From: Prionace glauca
Taxonomy: Eukaryota > Chordata > Chondrichthyes > Carcharhiniformes > Carcharhinidae
NCBI GenBank assembly: GCA_037974335.1
Contig: CM075740.1
Span: 12,483,071 to 12,547,070 of the forward strand
DNA length: 64,000 bases
Reading direction: 5' to 3'
Part shown: piece after piece, positions 35,422-47,868 of the stretch
Position numbering within the stretch: position 1 is the first letter of the stretch
How the letters are laid out: the number at the start of each line of letters is the position of its first letter
Notes under the pieces: model-generated
Seen by the model: only the letters and a program-made list of their open reading frames with translations
Databases searched by the model: none
Told to the model about the DNA's origin: nothing
Made by a program: the position numbers and the translations under genes

Positions 35422-35589
35422 GAATCTCAGTCACTGTGTTTATTCAAGCCGGAGATTTATTTTGACTTATTAAGGTAAATATCGAATTTGGGGGTTGTGC
35501 AGGAAGGTCGTCTTGAGGTAGATGATCTGTTCATGACCTTGCTGAATGGCACAACAGACTCGAAAGGCAAAAGGCCATCTTCCCGCTGC

Positions 35590-37299
35590 CTTGACGTTTA
35601 CCACTGCAGGTTTCAGGTCTTCATCTCCCTGCTGCCGGTCTCAGTTGTCCATGGAGACAGGCACCAGGAGTATAGGCGAGTTGCAGAACTGACAGCCCGA
35701 TTGAAGTCATCATTTGACAGAAAGGCCTTTGAAATCCCTTCAGTCCTCCGCCGGGCGCTTTCCAAAGTTCTAAATGAATTTAAAGGATTTCAAAAATAAT
35801 TTACAACATTTCAGTGGTTTTCATGGTCTGCACACGGTTAACATAATTTAAAGACCTTGGAAAGCGTTGAATTAAACTATCAAATGCTTGCAGTAAAATA
35901 AATGGGGGAAGTTCATTTTAGAGAATTGTTACCTTAGCCAAGTAGAAATCAATCATTTAACTGACTTCAAAACGTGTTGCATCGCAGAATGTGAATCAGA
36001 ATAAATTATTTCGTAATTTAGTGGATGCAGGTCTCAAAATTCGGCTTTGTGAACTTGAAAGCAAGGAGGGGGGGGGGTGCGGTCATTAATCTTCAAGTAG
36101 CCTTTGTTCATTCTGGTGTTATAATGCACAAACGAAATGTCATTAACTAAACGTTTAAACGGTGTATGAGGAGGAAAGTTTATTTCATCCGATCAACAAT
36201 TGCAAACATTTCCTTCTGCTGGGTTCACACTTGTCCTTGGACATAGCAGTAGGTCATGGTGGTGAGTCAGTGGAAGAGGTGCTCCTTGGGGAACAAGGAA
36301 GAGAGTTTCAGAGGAACGAGCTATCGAAACTGTGCTGGTGGAGGAGAAACAGCATCATCGAATGGAGTAGGGTGATGTACAACCTGTGTGTGAAGGCAGG
36401 TGTAACGGTGCAGTGAGTCGTGTTCGTTTTAAACATTCAAGTTCCTGAAAATGGGGCAATGTGTAAATACCAGGTCACGACTTTGAGGAACGCTGATGCC
36501 ATGGCTTCAGTGGAAGAAAGTGCCACACCGCAGGCCAAACAGCAGGTGGCGAAGGTGCCTCAAATTTGCAAGTACGTGTTCGGGGAAACTCATTAACATG
36601 TGGGAAATGTCAGACCCAATTTGAGACATCAGAAAGGTCAACAGAATACGTGGCCCGCACTTGCTGCCCGAATGAGAGTTAAAGTCGATAGTGCCCCGCA
36701 CATGCGCTTCGGAATTCGATGCAAGTCCCGGCGCATGCGCAGACTAAGAGCACCAAATTTGAACTTCCGATTGAGGTTTGCAAAGCTGCCGATATTGAAG
36801 CGTTGAACTGCAATTGTACCAAAACCTCCGTCACCTGCGCTGATATGAAGTTAGTTTTTGCCCTTATTTATTTGCACACTTATTCTTTGATCCAGCTGCA
36901 GCGAGTAGAGGCAGCAGAAATTCCATGGGGGATTTTTTTGTAAAATATTTTAAAAAGATGTTTAACATATTTGGAATACAAGGAAAGGAAGAGAAAGATT
37001 TTTAAAAATGTTTTTACCATTTTGTCATGACAATAATTCTAGTGAAAAGCAGGTTTCTATATAACTAGGTCGATGTTAGTGTCTGGTATAAATTTCAGGA
37101 TTTGGATGTTCCAACATATTTGAAGCACTGTCTAACTCTATTCTGAGAGTTTCCCTAATTTAATGTCACAGAATACAGTACAGGTTGAAAATCTGGGGGC
37201 ATTTTACACCACCGCTGGAAAGTTGTGCGTTTTGCTTTATTCTTCACGAAAGTTCTTTTTGAGCCTTTGATGCAGGCGTGAGTCTATTTATAAAATCCA
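35590..37299. other. Spacer of unit B after CR1
   Basis: Aligns with unit A 19734-20204 and 21300-22440 in two blocks, with the intervening unit A sequence missing. It includes a GGGGGGGGG run near 36070. No gene is supported. Confidence 0.5.
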
Positions 37300-37675
37300 A
37301 AGCCTCCTCTCTCTTTTTCCCTTATCCCACTCCCCACTTTTCCCGCTCCCTCCTTCTTCTGCTCACCATTTTCTCACTCCAGTTTTCTCCATCCACCTTT
37401 TGCCTTCCTCCCTTTCCCCTTTCTGTTTTCCTCTTCTCCAATTTCCCCTCCCCACATTCACCTCTTCATTTCTCCCTCACCATTCCCCCTACCGTTTTAC
37501 CTTTCCCGTGTCCCCCCTCCCCATTTGCCCCTCCTTATTTCCTACTCCTTTTTATCCTCTCTCTTTTAACCCTCCCAATGTCACCTTTCCCCATATCCTC
37601 TCCCCTTCCCCTCCCCTCACACTCCCTCTCCTTCCTCTCCACACCGCTGTTCATTTCCCTTGCTCACCTCCTTGT
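37300..37675 (+). repeat. Polypyrimidine tract (unit B)
   Basis: About 370 bases of C/T-rich plus-strand sequence in the position of the unit A tract. The exact sequence has diverged but the strand bias is kept. Confidence 0.88.
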
Positions 37676-37769
37676 TTAGAGACAACAGACTGTTGTGTGA
37701 GCGCAGGAAATATTTCACTAACGGTTGTTATAGAAACATAAATTTTATAAGAAACCTGATAAGATGAGG

Positions 37770-40193
37770 CAAAAAGGGGCCACGAAATGGCTTTGGCGGG
37801 TAGGATTAAGGAAAATCCTAAGGCATTTTACTCCGATGTTAGAAACAAAAGGATGGTTAGAGGGAACATTGGTCCTCTCAGGGACAGAGGAGGGGAACTA
37901 TGCTTGGAGCCTGGGGGAATGGGGGAGATCTTGAATGAATACTTTGCGTTGGTATTCACGCAGGAGAGGGGTCTGATGTCTGGTGCTGTGCTTGAGGAGT
38001 TTGAGGATCCGTTGAGGGAAATAGTCATCGCGAGGAAAGAGGTGTTGGGACTTTTAGACAGTATAAAGATGGATAAATCTCCGGGGCCTGATGGCATCTA
38101 TCCCAGGCTGCTAAGGGAGGTGAGGGATGAAATTGCTGGGCCTCTGACGCAAATCTTTGTCTCTTCTTTGGACACAGGTGAGGTCCCAGAGGATTGGCGG
38201 ATTGCAAATGTAGTACCGTTGTTTAAAAAGGGTCAGAGGGATAACCCAGGGAACTATAGGCCAGTGAGCTTGACTTCAGTTATAGGCAAGATAATGGAGA
38301 GGATCCTCAAGGATAGGATGTATGAACATCTGGAGCGCTGCAATCTGATCAGGGATACGCAGCATGGCTTCGTTACAGGGAGGTCGTGCCTGACGAATCT
38401 ATTGGAATTTTTTGAAGAGGTGACAAAAACTGTTGACGAAGGACAAGCCGTTGATGTTGTCTATATGGATTTCAGTAAGGCGTTTGACAAGGTCCCTCAT
38501 GGTAGGCTGATAGAAAAGGTGAAGGCTCATGGGATACAAGGTCAGGTATGTAGATGGGTGGAGAACTGGCTTGGGAGGAGGAGACAGCGGGTAGTAGTGG
38601 AAGACTCCTTTTCCAATTGGAGGCCTGTCACCAGTGGTGTGCCGCAGGGCTCAGTACTCGGACCTCTACTATTTGTAGTATATATTAATGACTTGGAAGA
38701 GGGGGTAAATTAGAATTAGAACTCTACAGTGCAGAAACAGGCCCTTCGGCCCATCAAGGCTGCACCGAACACAATCCCACCCAGACCCTATCCCCATATC
38801 CCTACACATAGGTAGGTGGTGTGATCAGCAAATTTGCTGATGACACTAAGATGGTTGGATTGGCAGGTACTGAGGAGCAGTGCCTGGCAATGCAACAGGA
38901 CATAGACAGGCTGGTAGATTGGGCGGATAGATGGCAAATGGAATTTAATCCAGAGAAATGCGAGGTGATGCACTTTGGCAGGAATAATGTGGAGGGGAGT
39001 TATACGATAAAAGGTAGAACTATCCGGAGTATAGATACGCAGAAAGACCTGGGGGTGCAAGTGCACAAGTCCCTGAAGGTGTCGGTGCAGGTGCAGAATG
39101 TGATGAGGAAAGCGTATGGTATGTTAGCCTTCATAGGAAGGGGTACAGAATATAAGAGTAGGAGTCTGATGTTGCAGTTGTATAGAACGTTGGTTAGGCC
39201 TCACCTGGAGTACTGCGTCCAATTCTGGTCACCGCACTACCAGAAGGATGTAGAGATCCTGGAGAGAGTGCAGAGGAGATTTACCAGGATGTTGCCTGGT
39301 ATGGAAGGGCTGTCTTACGAGGAAAGATTGAACGAACTTGGGCTGTTTTCTCTTGAGAGACGTCGGCTGAGGGGGGATCTAATAGAGGTTTATAAGATTA
39401 TGAAGGGGATAGATAGAGTAAATGGTGGTAAGCTTTTTCCGCTATTAGAAATGGATAGAACGAGGGGTCACGGGCTTAGGGTGAGGGGGGCTAGGTATAA
39501 GACAAATATTAGAGGGCAGTTTTTCACGCAAAGGGTAGTGGGGATGTGGAAATGCACTGCCGAGTAAGGTGGTGGAAGCAGGCACGCTAGGGTTGTTTAA
39601 GAGTCACTTGGACAGTCACATGAGCGGTCTACATATAGGGGGATATAGCAGGCCTTACTAAACATTGTAGGCTTGAGATTCCGTTTTTGCCTCAGGGATG
39701 TAGAGTCTTTGCCTGTTTAATAATGGATTTTTTGTCTCCACAGGCATTTAAGTCCAGCAAGGCGCATGCATGCGGCAGGTTGTGGTGGACTGCTCTTGGA
39801 TGTTGCTTCGGGAGTTGCCTACTGCTTCATGTCGTTGGTGTGCTTAAACTGGACCATCTCGAGGGCAACATGACAGCTCAGAGACTATCTCTGTTGCTGT
39901 GCGGACACATGGATTTGGGCCTGTATCCGTGGGAGTTTGCGTGTTCTCCCCGTGGTTGCGTGGGTTTCCTCCGGGTGCTCCGGTTTCCTCCCACATTCCA
40001 AAAATGTGCTTTTAGGCTGGTTGGTTGGGTAACAAATTGTCCCTATATTGGACCTCCCTGATTCTCGCACATTAGGCGTGGACTAAAATCATGAATAGGT
40101 CACTGAGACAATGGGACGGCGGCGCGGACTCGTTTGGCTGAAGGGCCTGTTTCCCGTGCTGTGTTGTTCTTTGTTCTTTGTTCTTGTTCTTTG
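37770..40193 (+). mobile_element. CR1 LINE, subfamily 1, with 3' UTR (unit B only)
   Basis: The longest copy of the subfamily also found at 892-4376. ORF2 starts near [19 protein letters not shown] and has the RT motifs [59 protein letters not shown] and, after a nested insertion (38711-38817), [13 protein letters not shown]. The frame then runs to WKCTAE, where one extra A near 39551 shifts it. A 3' UTR of about 520 bp follows, with the CGGGTGCTCCGGTTTCCTCC core, a GAAGGGCCTGTTTCC box and a TTCTTTG-repeat tail. It is inserted where unit B has lost the counterpart of 22905-24000. Confidence 0.9.
38711..38817 (+). mobile_element. 107-bp SINE-like insertion nested in the CR1
   Basis: Interrupts the CR1 RT coding sequence between the codons for EEGVN and GVISKFADD. 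It contains CAGTGCAGAAACAGGCCCTT, GGCCCATCAAGGCTGCACCG and CCCTATCCCCATATCCCTAC. It introduces a stop immediately. The same kind of repeat occurs near 13376 and 14925. Confidence 0.75.
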
Positions 40194-40361
40194 TACAGCC
40201 ACTAAGTGAAATCGAAAATGACTCTCTAATCAGCGTGGGTCTCAGAAAGCTCGGGCAACCCCAGACAGCGAAATGAATGGAATAATACAATTTTCCCTTA
40301 AAGGATTTCCTTAGTAGACAGTGGGAAACGAACTTTTGAACTCTGTGGTCTTACGTATGTA
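40194..40361. other. Micro-inverted segment of unit B
   Basis: The reverse complement of this segment aligns with unit A 23995-24147, including the AAAATTGTATTATTCCATTC and CTACTAAGGA blocks. Sequence from 40363 onward aligns in direct orientation. TACAGCC at 40194 and GGCTGTA at 40363 form an inverted pair at the two edges. Confidence 0.8.
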
Positions 40362-41621
40362 GGGCTGTAATATTTTCAATGAATGTGGTTCTTTTTACTC
40401 AGCTCTATAGTTGGTCAAGGTGTACAGAATATCCACAAATGCATGTTCATAATCTCTAACAGTGGTTATATGTGTTTCTATGCAAACTGTACCTTTGTGA
40501 CTCCAGGTACTTTGTACCTTTTCTGCACAATATACATTCTAAATTAGGTTATCTTAATCGATTTAGTCTCAAATGGTCATAAACCCCTCCAAAAAACATA
40601 CTTTTATAACAGCACGGAAATCCTTCCGTTTTCAATGTAAAATTGAAAATTCCAAACTGGGCCTTAATGGGCGTTCCAAGTCTGCCTGCATCATTAGGGG
40701 GCCTGGTGAGGACTCTCCTGTGTTGCGCTGGTTCCTGAGGAGATGGTTTTGAGGCGGGAGGATGCTGTTCTGATTGGAAGTTCAGGTAAATTTTTCAAAC
40801 CAAGTTAGGGCCCAAAATTTCCTTGGCCCATATATTCCAATGGCCAATGTAGGGTCAGGCAAAATAGAAACAAATTGCACAGTTAGGTCTCCTGAGCAAC
40901 TGCGCCGATACTACCAATGTATGCAGCAGGCTCGAACACGCAACAAAGTCACCTGACCAGGCCCATGGTGTTGCAAGACATCCCTGAACCACACTTCCTT
41001 ATGTTGCGGCCAGCCTAGTAATGCCCTTTGAGATACAAGTTCCAAAAGGCAGTTTTGCTCAGAAAAGGGCTCCCTGCTCTGAGAAAAGTTCGTATTTGCA
41101 TTTCATTTTTATTGCTATTTCTTTTATATCGTTCATACAGATTGCTCACTCAACCCGTATTTCGTTAAATTTATTTCAATTATTGAATATGAATATCAGT
41201 TAATATGTAAAGTTGAACAAATGTTTTATTGGTTTCAAGTTGGTGAAAGTACTATTTAGTCATAGGATCATAGGGGTGACTTTTCCCTTTCCCGCTGCCA
41301 CAAGAATCCCAGTGGTTGAGGAGGGGGCAATGGAAAGACCTGTTCACCTCTGGCAGTATTTTCCAGTTTTGAGTAGAGCACAGCCACACAATTCCGTCCA
41401 CAGAACCTCTATAATGTAGAATGGAGCCATTTCACACATCCAGACAGCACCAACAACAATCCAACCCAGGCCAGTAGCCACCCCGTTCAGATACATATGC
41501 CTGTGGGCAAGATTCACTTCCAGCAGGGATGCAGAAAAAGACGTCAATGGACGGGGCGGGGCCCCGGTGGCGCTCCGTTTCCTCTCCCTCCAACACTCCT
41601 ACCTCTACCTTAACAACCCTC

Positions 41622-42853
41622 TCTTCTGGCCGGAATAATGTAGGGGGAAATTATATGATAAAGGGTAAGCCTGTAAGGAGTATAGAGTCGCAGCGAGACC
41701 TCGGGGTGCAAGTGCACAAGTCTTTGAAAGTGGCAGTGCAAGTGGAGAGTGTGGTGAAGAAAGCCTATGGTATGTTAGCCTTTATAGGAAGGGGTATAGA
41801 ATATAAGAGCTGGAGTCTAATGTTGCAGTTGTACAGAACGTTGGTTAGGCCGCATTTGGAGTACTGCTTACAGTTCCGGTCGCCTTACTACCAGAAGGAC
41901 GTGGAGACTGTGGAGAGAGTGCGGAGGAGGTTTACCAGGATGTTGCCTGGTATGGAAGGACTGGGGTATGAGGAAAGATTGAAGAAATTGGAGCTCTTTT
42001 CCCTTGAAAGACGCCGACTGAGGGGGGATCTAATAGAGGTATATAAGATTATGAAGGGTATAGATAAAGTAAACAGATGTAAGCTATTTCCTATAATAGA
42101 GTCACGTAGGACAAGGGGCCATGGACTTTTGGTGCGGGGGGAGCGGTACAACACAGATATTAGAAGGAGGTTTTTCACACAGAGGGTAGTGGGGGCATGG
42201 AATGCTCTGCCAAGTAAAGTGGTGGAGGCAAACACGCTAGAGTCCTTTAAGAGTAACTTAGACAGGCACATGACTGAGTTGGAGATGGGTGGATATAGGA
42301 GAACCTTTAAATAAGGGTCATTAGCATTGAGGTGTACCTAGAAATTAAATGGGTATAGTATGATAATAATGTTTTTCTCTTTTCATTCACAGGTTTTATG
42401 TCGGCCCACCTCGTGTCCAACGAGGGGCATACACGCGATGGGTCCTACTGGGGCTGCTTTTGGTTGTTCGAGATTGGCCCAGTGCTTCATGTCGTTAGTG
42501 TGTGCCTAAACTGGACAAGATACTGGGCAAGACGACAGCTCAGTTACTATCTCTGTTTGCTGTGCAGACACATGGATTTGGCCAGTGTCTGTGGGAGTTT
42601 GCGCATTCTCCCTGTGCTTGCGTGGGTTTTCTCTGGGTGCTCCGGTTTCCTCCCACACCCCAAAGATGTGGTGTTAGGCTGATTGGCAGGAATAAATTGT
42701 CCCCAAATCAGTATTCCCTCAATCTGGATGGCCATAAAACATTAGATAGGGGTCATGGGCAGACAGGTGGTGTTGAGATGGCAGCGTGGGATCGTTGGGC
42801 CGAAGGGCCTGTTTCCCAGGCTGAATTTGTTCTTTTCTTATTTGTTCTTAGGC
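41622..42853 (+). mobile_element. CR1 LINE fragment, subfamily 1, uninterrupted (unit C)
   Basis: The same element as 892-1346 plus 3652-4376 in unit A, but without the nested reverse CR1. Its ORF2 end is open through KCKLFPIIESRRTRGHGLL-like codons to the stop at 42314. A 3' UTR with the CGGTTTCCTCCC core follows. Confidence 0.87.
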
Positions 42854-43323
42854 ATGTTCCATTTTTCATTGTTTATTCCGTTTTGTTTAAGATTAATATT
42901 TCTGCATTGTTTATTTAAAGTATTCCATTATTCTAACATTCGAATGTTGCATTTTGACGTTTGACGTTTGAATAAATCATTTTAATCATTTTGTTAAGTT
43001 TAATGAAAGAAGATTATTAACCAAATGACAAAAATAATTTTATCACTGTATAAGTTTAATCATGTTCACATTTATCTGAAATAACTATCTGAACTTTTCA
43101 AACATTTTTCAATAATATATATTTCATAACTTTAGAAGCATAAAAAATGCAATCTGTTTTCTACTTTAAGAAAACACTTCTAATCTTTTTTGTAGACAAG
43201 GAGGTAAGGGGGATGGAGGGCTGGAAGGAAGGAATGGATGCAAGTTTTGCAAGGGGCGTGTTTGGACATACGGATTAATAATTTTAACAACTCATTGTCC
43301 AAAAGCAGCAGCTGCCAGGCGAT

Positions 43324-43703
43324 TTAAAACTGCCATTGTGTCACCTGGAGCTCGGCCTCTCCATCAGGCTCCATGTTGACCTCGTCCAGCTTCCCCATTT
43401 CCGTAGGCAAATCATCTTCGCGGTGAATGCCCGCTCTATGCTGGAGGGCAAAGTTTTGCAATCGAGAACACGCGAGAAAAACCTTTGTCACGTTTCCTGG
43501 TGCATACTGTAACATGCCACCTGACCTGTCCAGCCAACGTCACTTCAGTAAGCCAATTACCCTGACCATCACCTGACGAGATGCTATCTGAGCACGGTTG
43601 TAACTATCCGGTGCTTCACGTTCGTCTTGTGGAATTTTATCATAAGCCGTGTCCTCAGTTGGTATCCCTTATCATCTAGTAACCATCCTGACATTCCAGG
43701 AAT
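43324..43703 (-). mobile_element. PIF/Harbinger transposase remnant (unit C)
   Basis: The counterpart of 4844-5225 with the same 63-codon open end, MLQYAPGNVTKVFLACSRLQ onward. Broken upstream in the same way. Confidence 0.7.
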
Positions 43704-43846
43704 GCTGTCATGGTCAGATATTACATTGAACACTCAATAATATGCATGTGTTGTACCTTTCAGCTCTTGGTATAAGTATATTAAGTTTGTTCAATAATTT
43801 CCAAACATATAAAGTTACAACAATTACACACAACTCTTTGTAAAAT

Positions 43847-44098
43847 ACATAAGAACATAAGAAATAGGAGCAGGAGTAGGCCATCTGGCCCTTCGAGCCT
43901 GCCCCGCCATTCAATAAGATCATGGCTGATCTGTCGTGGCTCAGCTCCAGCTTCCCGCCCTCTCCCCATAACCCTTAATCCCTTCTCTTATCAAAAACCC
44001 ATCAACCCGTTTCTTAAAAATATTTAGCGAGGCAGCCTCCACCACTTCAACGGGCAGAGAATTCCAGAGATTCACCACCCTTTGAGTGAAGAAGTTCC
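43847..44098 (-). mobile_element. CR1 subfamily 2 3' tail (unit C)
   Basis: The counterpart of 5368-5619, with identical ends. Confidence 0.85.
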
Positions 44099-44595
44099 GA
44101 GATTAGACGTGTTAAATATAACACAATACATTCAACTAACAGATATTAAAATTTGAAAGAACTACAAAGTTACAAATGCTAATTATAGCCCATAATTCTA
44201 AACTTACAATGTCAAAGATGTGTGAAATAAAATGATTTCCCTTAAACATCACAAGTTAAACCGCACTGATTCAATAAACATGGCTGAAAGATTTAGTATT
44301 TGCTTTTTCCTGGACAGCAGGACTTTGAATTTAAGGAATGGAGCTGATAATTTTAATTGCTGGGGAGATGGATAGTTCCATACAGATAATTGTTCAACCT
44401 TGACGTTTACTTTACTGCCTTAAGATCGTGTGTCCTTTATTCCAGTTTGACTGTGATGCCAAGATCAAGTCATGTGATGCGTTTGTGTCCCAGAATTCAG
44501 CAAAACACCAGGTCGGGTTGACACACTTCGATTGTGTGCACACTAATCTAAAACTGAGAATTAAACTTCAATTTCCCTACAACGGCGATGGTGAG

Positions 44596-45164
44596 TACAC
44601 ATGGAGTATTGTGTGCAGTTTTGGTGTCCCTATCTGACGAAGGATGTCCTTGTCATAGAGGGGTAAAGTGATGGTTTAGCAGGATGATTCCTGGGAAGGA
44701 GTCTGTCGTACGAGGACAGACTAAGTCGGTGAGGATTATATTCACTGGAGTTTAGAAGAATGAGAGGAGATCTCATAAAAACTTCTGAAATTCTAGCAGG
44801 GTTAGGCAGGGTAGATTCAGAATGAATGTTCCCGATGGTTTCGGAGTCCAGAACGAGGGGATCATAGTTTGAGGATAAGGGGTAAACCGTTTAGAACTGA
44901 GGTGAGGAGAAATTTCTTCACCCAGAGCGGTGAATGCGTGGAATTCACTACCACAGAATGTAGTTGAGGCCAAAACGTTCTCGGATTTTATTAAAATATT
45001 AGATATAGCTTTTGGGGCTAAAGGCACCCAGGGATATGGGGGAAGGGAGATCATTCAGGATCCAACAGGATATTGAATTGGATGATCAGCCATGGTCAAA
45101 ATGAATGGAGGAACAAACTCGAAGGGCGCAATGGCCTACTCCTGCTTCTAGTTTCTATGTTTCA
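44596..45164 (+). mobile_element. Old CR1 3' fragment (unit C)
   Basis: The counterpart of 6117-6685. Confidence 0.75.
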
Positions 45165-45696
45165 CTGATACCTTGACTCTCTCGACATCTCCACTGCTAA
45201 AACTCACAGCGGTGGGGTGGGAGAATGATGTTTCTGTATTTTCTTCTTTTAAGTTGTGCTTTTAATCTTTAGCAAAACTTATGTTTACTTTTCACTGTGT
45301 TTGTGTTCCGTACAGCTGTGTTATTGATCTTCGTTATTCATTGAAAATTTAGAATTGTATTTTCACTACAATGTCTGCGCTTAATTCAACTCTGTTGTGC
45401 CTGTTCTAAAGTATCTGTAGTCATTGTAACATATCGATAAAGTTAATCAATGAAGTTGCAAAACGTTAAATATTTCAAAACATCGCAAATTAACACTATG
45501 TTGCTGTCATTTTGCTGCACTAACGCTTTTTCAACGAGCGTCTGATGATAAAATGAACTAATCTTTAACTCATTAAAAATTCAGAGTGGTGACCCAACTT
45601 GCTCAGACTCTCATCGTATAGCAACACCGTGTCCGAGGAATTAATGAAATTATATCCTTCCTAAGCGTACAAGCAAATTGTTTATCTCAGGTGTGC

Positions 45697-45966
45697 ATTG
45701 TGGCCTTAAAGTGCTAGAGACACAGGATCAATTGCGGACTGGGGTCACTATAAGTATGAAGTTTTCACATTCTCCCTGCGTCTACTTGTGTTTTCGCTTG
45801 CTGTTCCTTCAAAGTAGAAAAATGTGTGCAGCTTAACTCTATCGGTCACGCACAATTACCCCTTAGCATCAGCGGGACTAGCAGGGTAACTGGGCCTGGT
45901 TCGAATTGTCGGCGTAGTTTCGATGGATGAAATGGCCTCCTCTGCATTTAGGGATTCGATGATTTC
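45697..45966 (+). mobile_element. SINE remnant upstream of gene 3
   Basis: The counterpart of 7218-7487, with the same head deletion. Confidence 0.55.
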
Positions 45967-46275
45967 TCGACCGTTTCCAGGTTTTACATAACTACAGCAA
46001 AATTGTGTTATTCCTGCACTCCAATCCACTTACAGGAAGATAAATCTTGTCATTTGCCTACCTGATTCGTTGTACTTGTTCTAAACTGCAATGTCACTGA
46101 TCACCAATATTTATAGATTGCATTTGACCCGCTATTTACAGGAATACATTCGGAAGTAACCATGATAATGGTAAGCTTTTCAAGACATTGGAAGGTTCAG
46201 TTCAACAAATTCAAAGACCAGAACAGGAACAAGAAAATGTGAGAAATACTCAACACAGCCTCTGTGGAGAAGAGT

Positions 46276-46397
46276 GGCTCACCTGAGATGGAGCAGCGCT
46301 CCGAAAGCTGGTGATGCCAAATAAACCTGTTTGAATTTAACCTGGTGTTGTGAGACTTCTTACTTTTCCCACCCCAGTCCAACACCGGCATCGCCAC
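46276..46397. mobile_element. Half copy of foldback element upstream of gene 3
   Basis: The counterpart of 7797-7918. Confidence 0.55.
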
Positions 46398-46579
46398 ATT
46401 TGTGGAGAAGGAAAGAGTTTACGTTTCAGATCGATGTCCTTTCATGAAACTTGAGAAATGCTTTGCAGTTTTAGTCAACTTTAATTATTGAAAGTAAATA
46501 AAGTTTCAGCTCTGAGACAGAAAAGTTAACAGCAATAACAATGGCCAGAAATCGGGAGATTACAGTCACCGTCACAGGT

Positions 46580-46669
46580 TTTAGGAGCCAATCTGATTGG
46601 TTGAGATGAAAAGACGAATTTGCATTCCAACACAAGGTAACACCTTCTTGGCGACAGGGGGTATTAAAA
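46580..46669 (+). promoter_or_regulatory. Octamer promoter of light chain gene 3
   Basis: CCAATCTGATTGG at 46588-46600, ATTTGCAT at 46618-46625 and TATTAAAA at 46662-46669, spaced exactly as in gene 1. The ATG follows at 46745. Confidence 0.9.
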
Positions 46670-46744
46670 GAGAGAGAGATTCAGACAGTTAGCCCATCTT
46701 GTCAAACAACTGGCAGAACTCGGTACCTCGGCAGATTTTTCACA

Positions 46745-47276
46745 ATGGCTGACTGGGTCCATGCGATCATTGTGTTCATTTTTGGCCTGGCATGTGAGTA
46801 TTTAAAACGTCCGATCGATGTAAATACGCGTTTCCGAGGACTATTTCGGTGATTTTTCTAAAGTCGTCTTTTTTCTGTAATTAATTTGAGTAGCTTAACA
46901 TTAATAGTTGGAATTTCTTTTCTTTCAGTTTCTAACGCGGCGATTACAGTCAGTCAACCGCCTTCGAAATCTACTTCTCTCGGAGGAACCGTCCAAATAA
47001 GTTGCACCTTGTCTGGCGCCAGTTTAGGAAGCAGCTACATATCTTGGTACCAGCAGAAATCTGAAAATGCCCCCCGGTACCTGCTTTATCACTATGCTGG
47101 AAGCGGCACTAACAGAGCCCCGGGAGTTCCAGACCGATTTTCAGGTTCGGTATCCGGTAACACGGGAACTTTAAGTATCGGTCAAGTTGAATCGGAGGAC
47201 ACCGCAGAGTATTACTGTGCTATATGGAAAAACAACTTGTGCTACTTCGGAGGCGGAACCAAGCTGGGCGTTGGCA
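46745..47276 (+). CDS. Ig light chain gene 3: leader and germline-joined VJ exons
   Basis: Unit C counterpart of gene 1, with an identical leader (exon 46745-46793) and a 348-bp VJ exon (46929-47276). It differs from gene 1 at 9 bases of the VJ exon. Six of these fall in CDR1 (IHW to ISW, two bases) and CDR3 (four bases). CDR3 reads AIWKNNLCY, which adds an unpaired cysteine at mature position 101. Framework Cys22, Trp36 and Cys93 and J FGGGTK are intact. V and J are joined in the germline with no recombination signal. At 7 of the 9 sites this gene agrees with the outgroup gene 2, so gene 1 is the more derived copy. Splice sites and frame are intact. Type call as for gene 1. Confidence 0.93.
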
Positions 47277-47868
47277 GTGAGTAAATTCCCTTCTGTTCCA
47301 TTGTTCAAAACTCGCGTCCAGTTCAAAACAAAACATTCCCTGGTTTTTTATTTGGAATGTTTTGAAATGTTGTTTTAACAACACAGCCATGAATTCAATT
47401 TAACCTATACAAGGCAACCCTGCAATAACGTTAATATTTGTCACCTTCCAATTCGATAATGCTTTTTGACCTATCTGTCGGTCTGCTTTGAGCTGTTTTA
47501 GTTCAGGCAGAATAACAACAAGCCGCAAAATTCCTGTATCATCAGATCAGCGGAACGAACAAAGCGCTTTCATCCTCATGTGCCATCAAATGACCGTGCA
47601 GAGAAAGGCAACATGTAGATCCCCGGTAATGCCAATAAAGGTCTCAACGGTTTAAAATCCCGTTCCTTAAAGACTTTACCAAATCACAGTGCCTGTTGAC
47701 ACAAGTAAATAATGAACACTTGCGCCAGTTACTTGAACTGATGGACCTCGCGTAGAAACAGCGCCTTATAAATAGCCCATCAAATATCGCAAGAGAAACA
47801 GGAAGGCAAAAAATGGACGGTAATTCAAACTAACTAACTCTGTATTAGGATCTCCTGCTAACTTTTCA

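Larger units (their letters stand above)
24545..40730. repeat. Tandem unit B with light chain gene 2
   Basis: An older, shorter paralogue of unit A. The light-chain gene and flanks align throughout. B lacks the counterparts of about 700-5780, 13610-14010, 14336-19733, 20205-21300 and 22905-24000 of unit A, and it has gained CR1 copies at 33606-35421 and about 37770-40193. Its start (24545-25501) matches the sequence after 63044 almost exactly, so a second B-type unit follows unit C. Confidence 0.88.
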
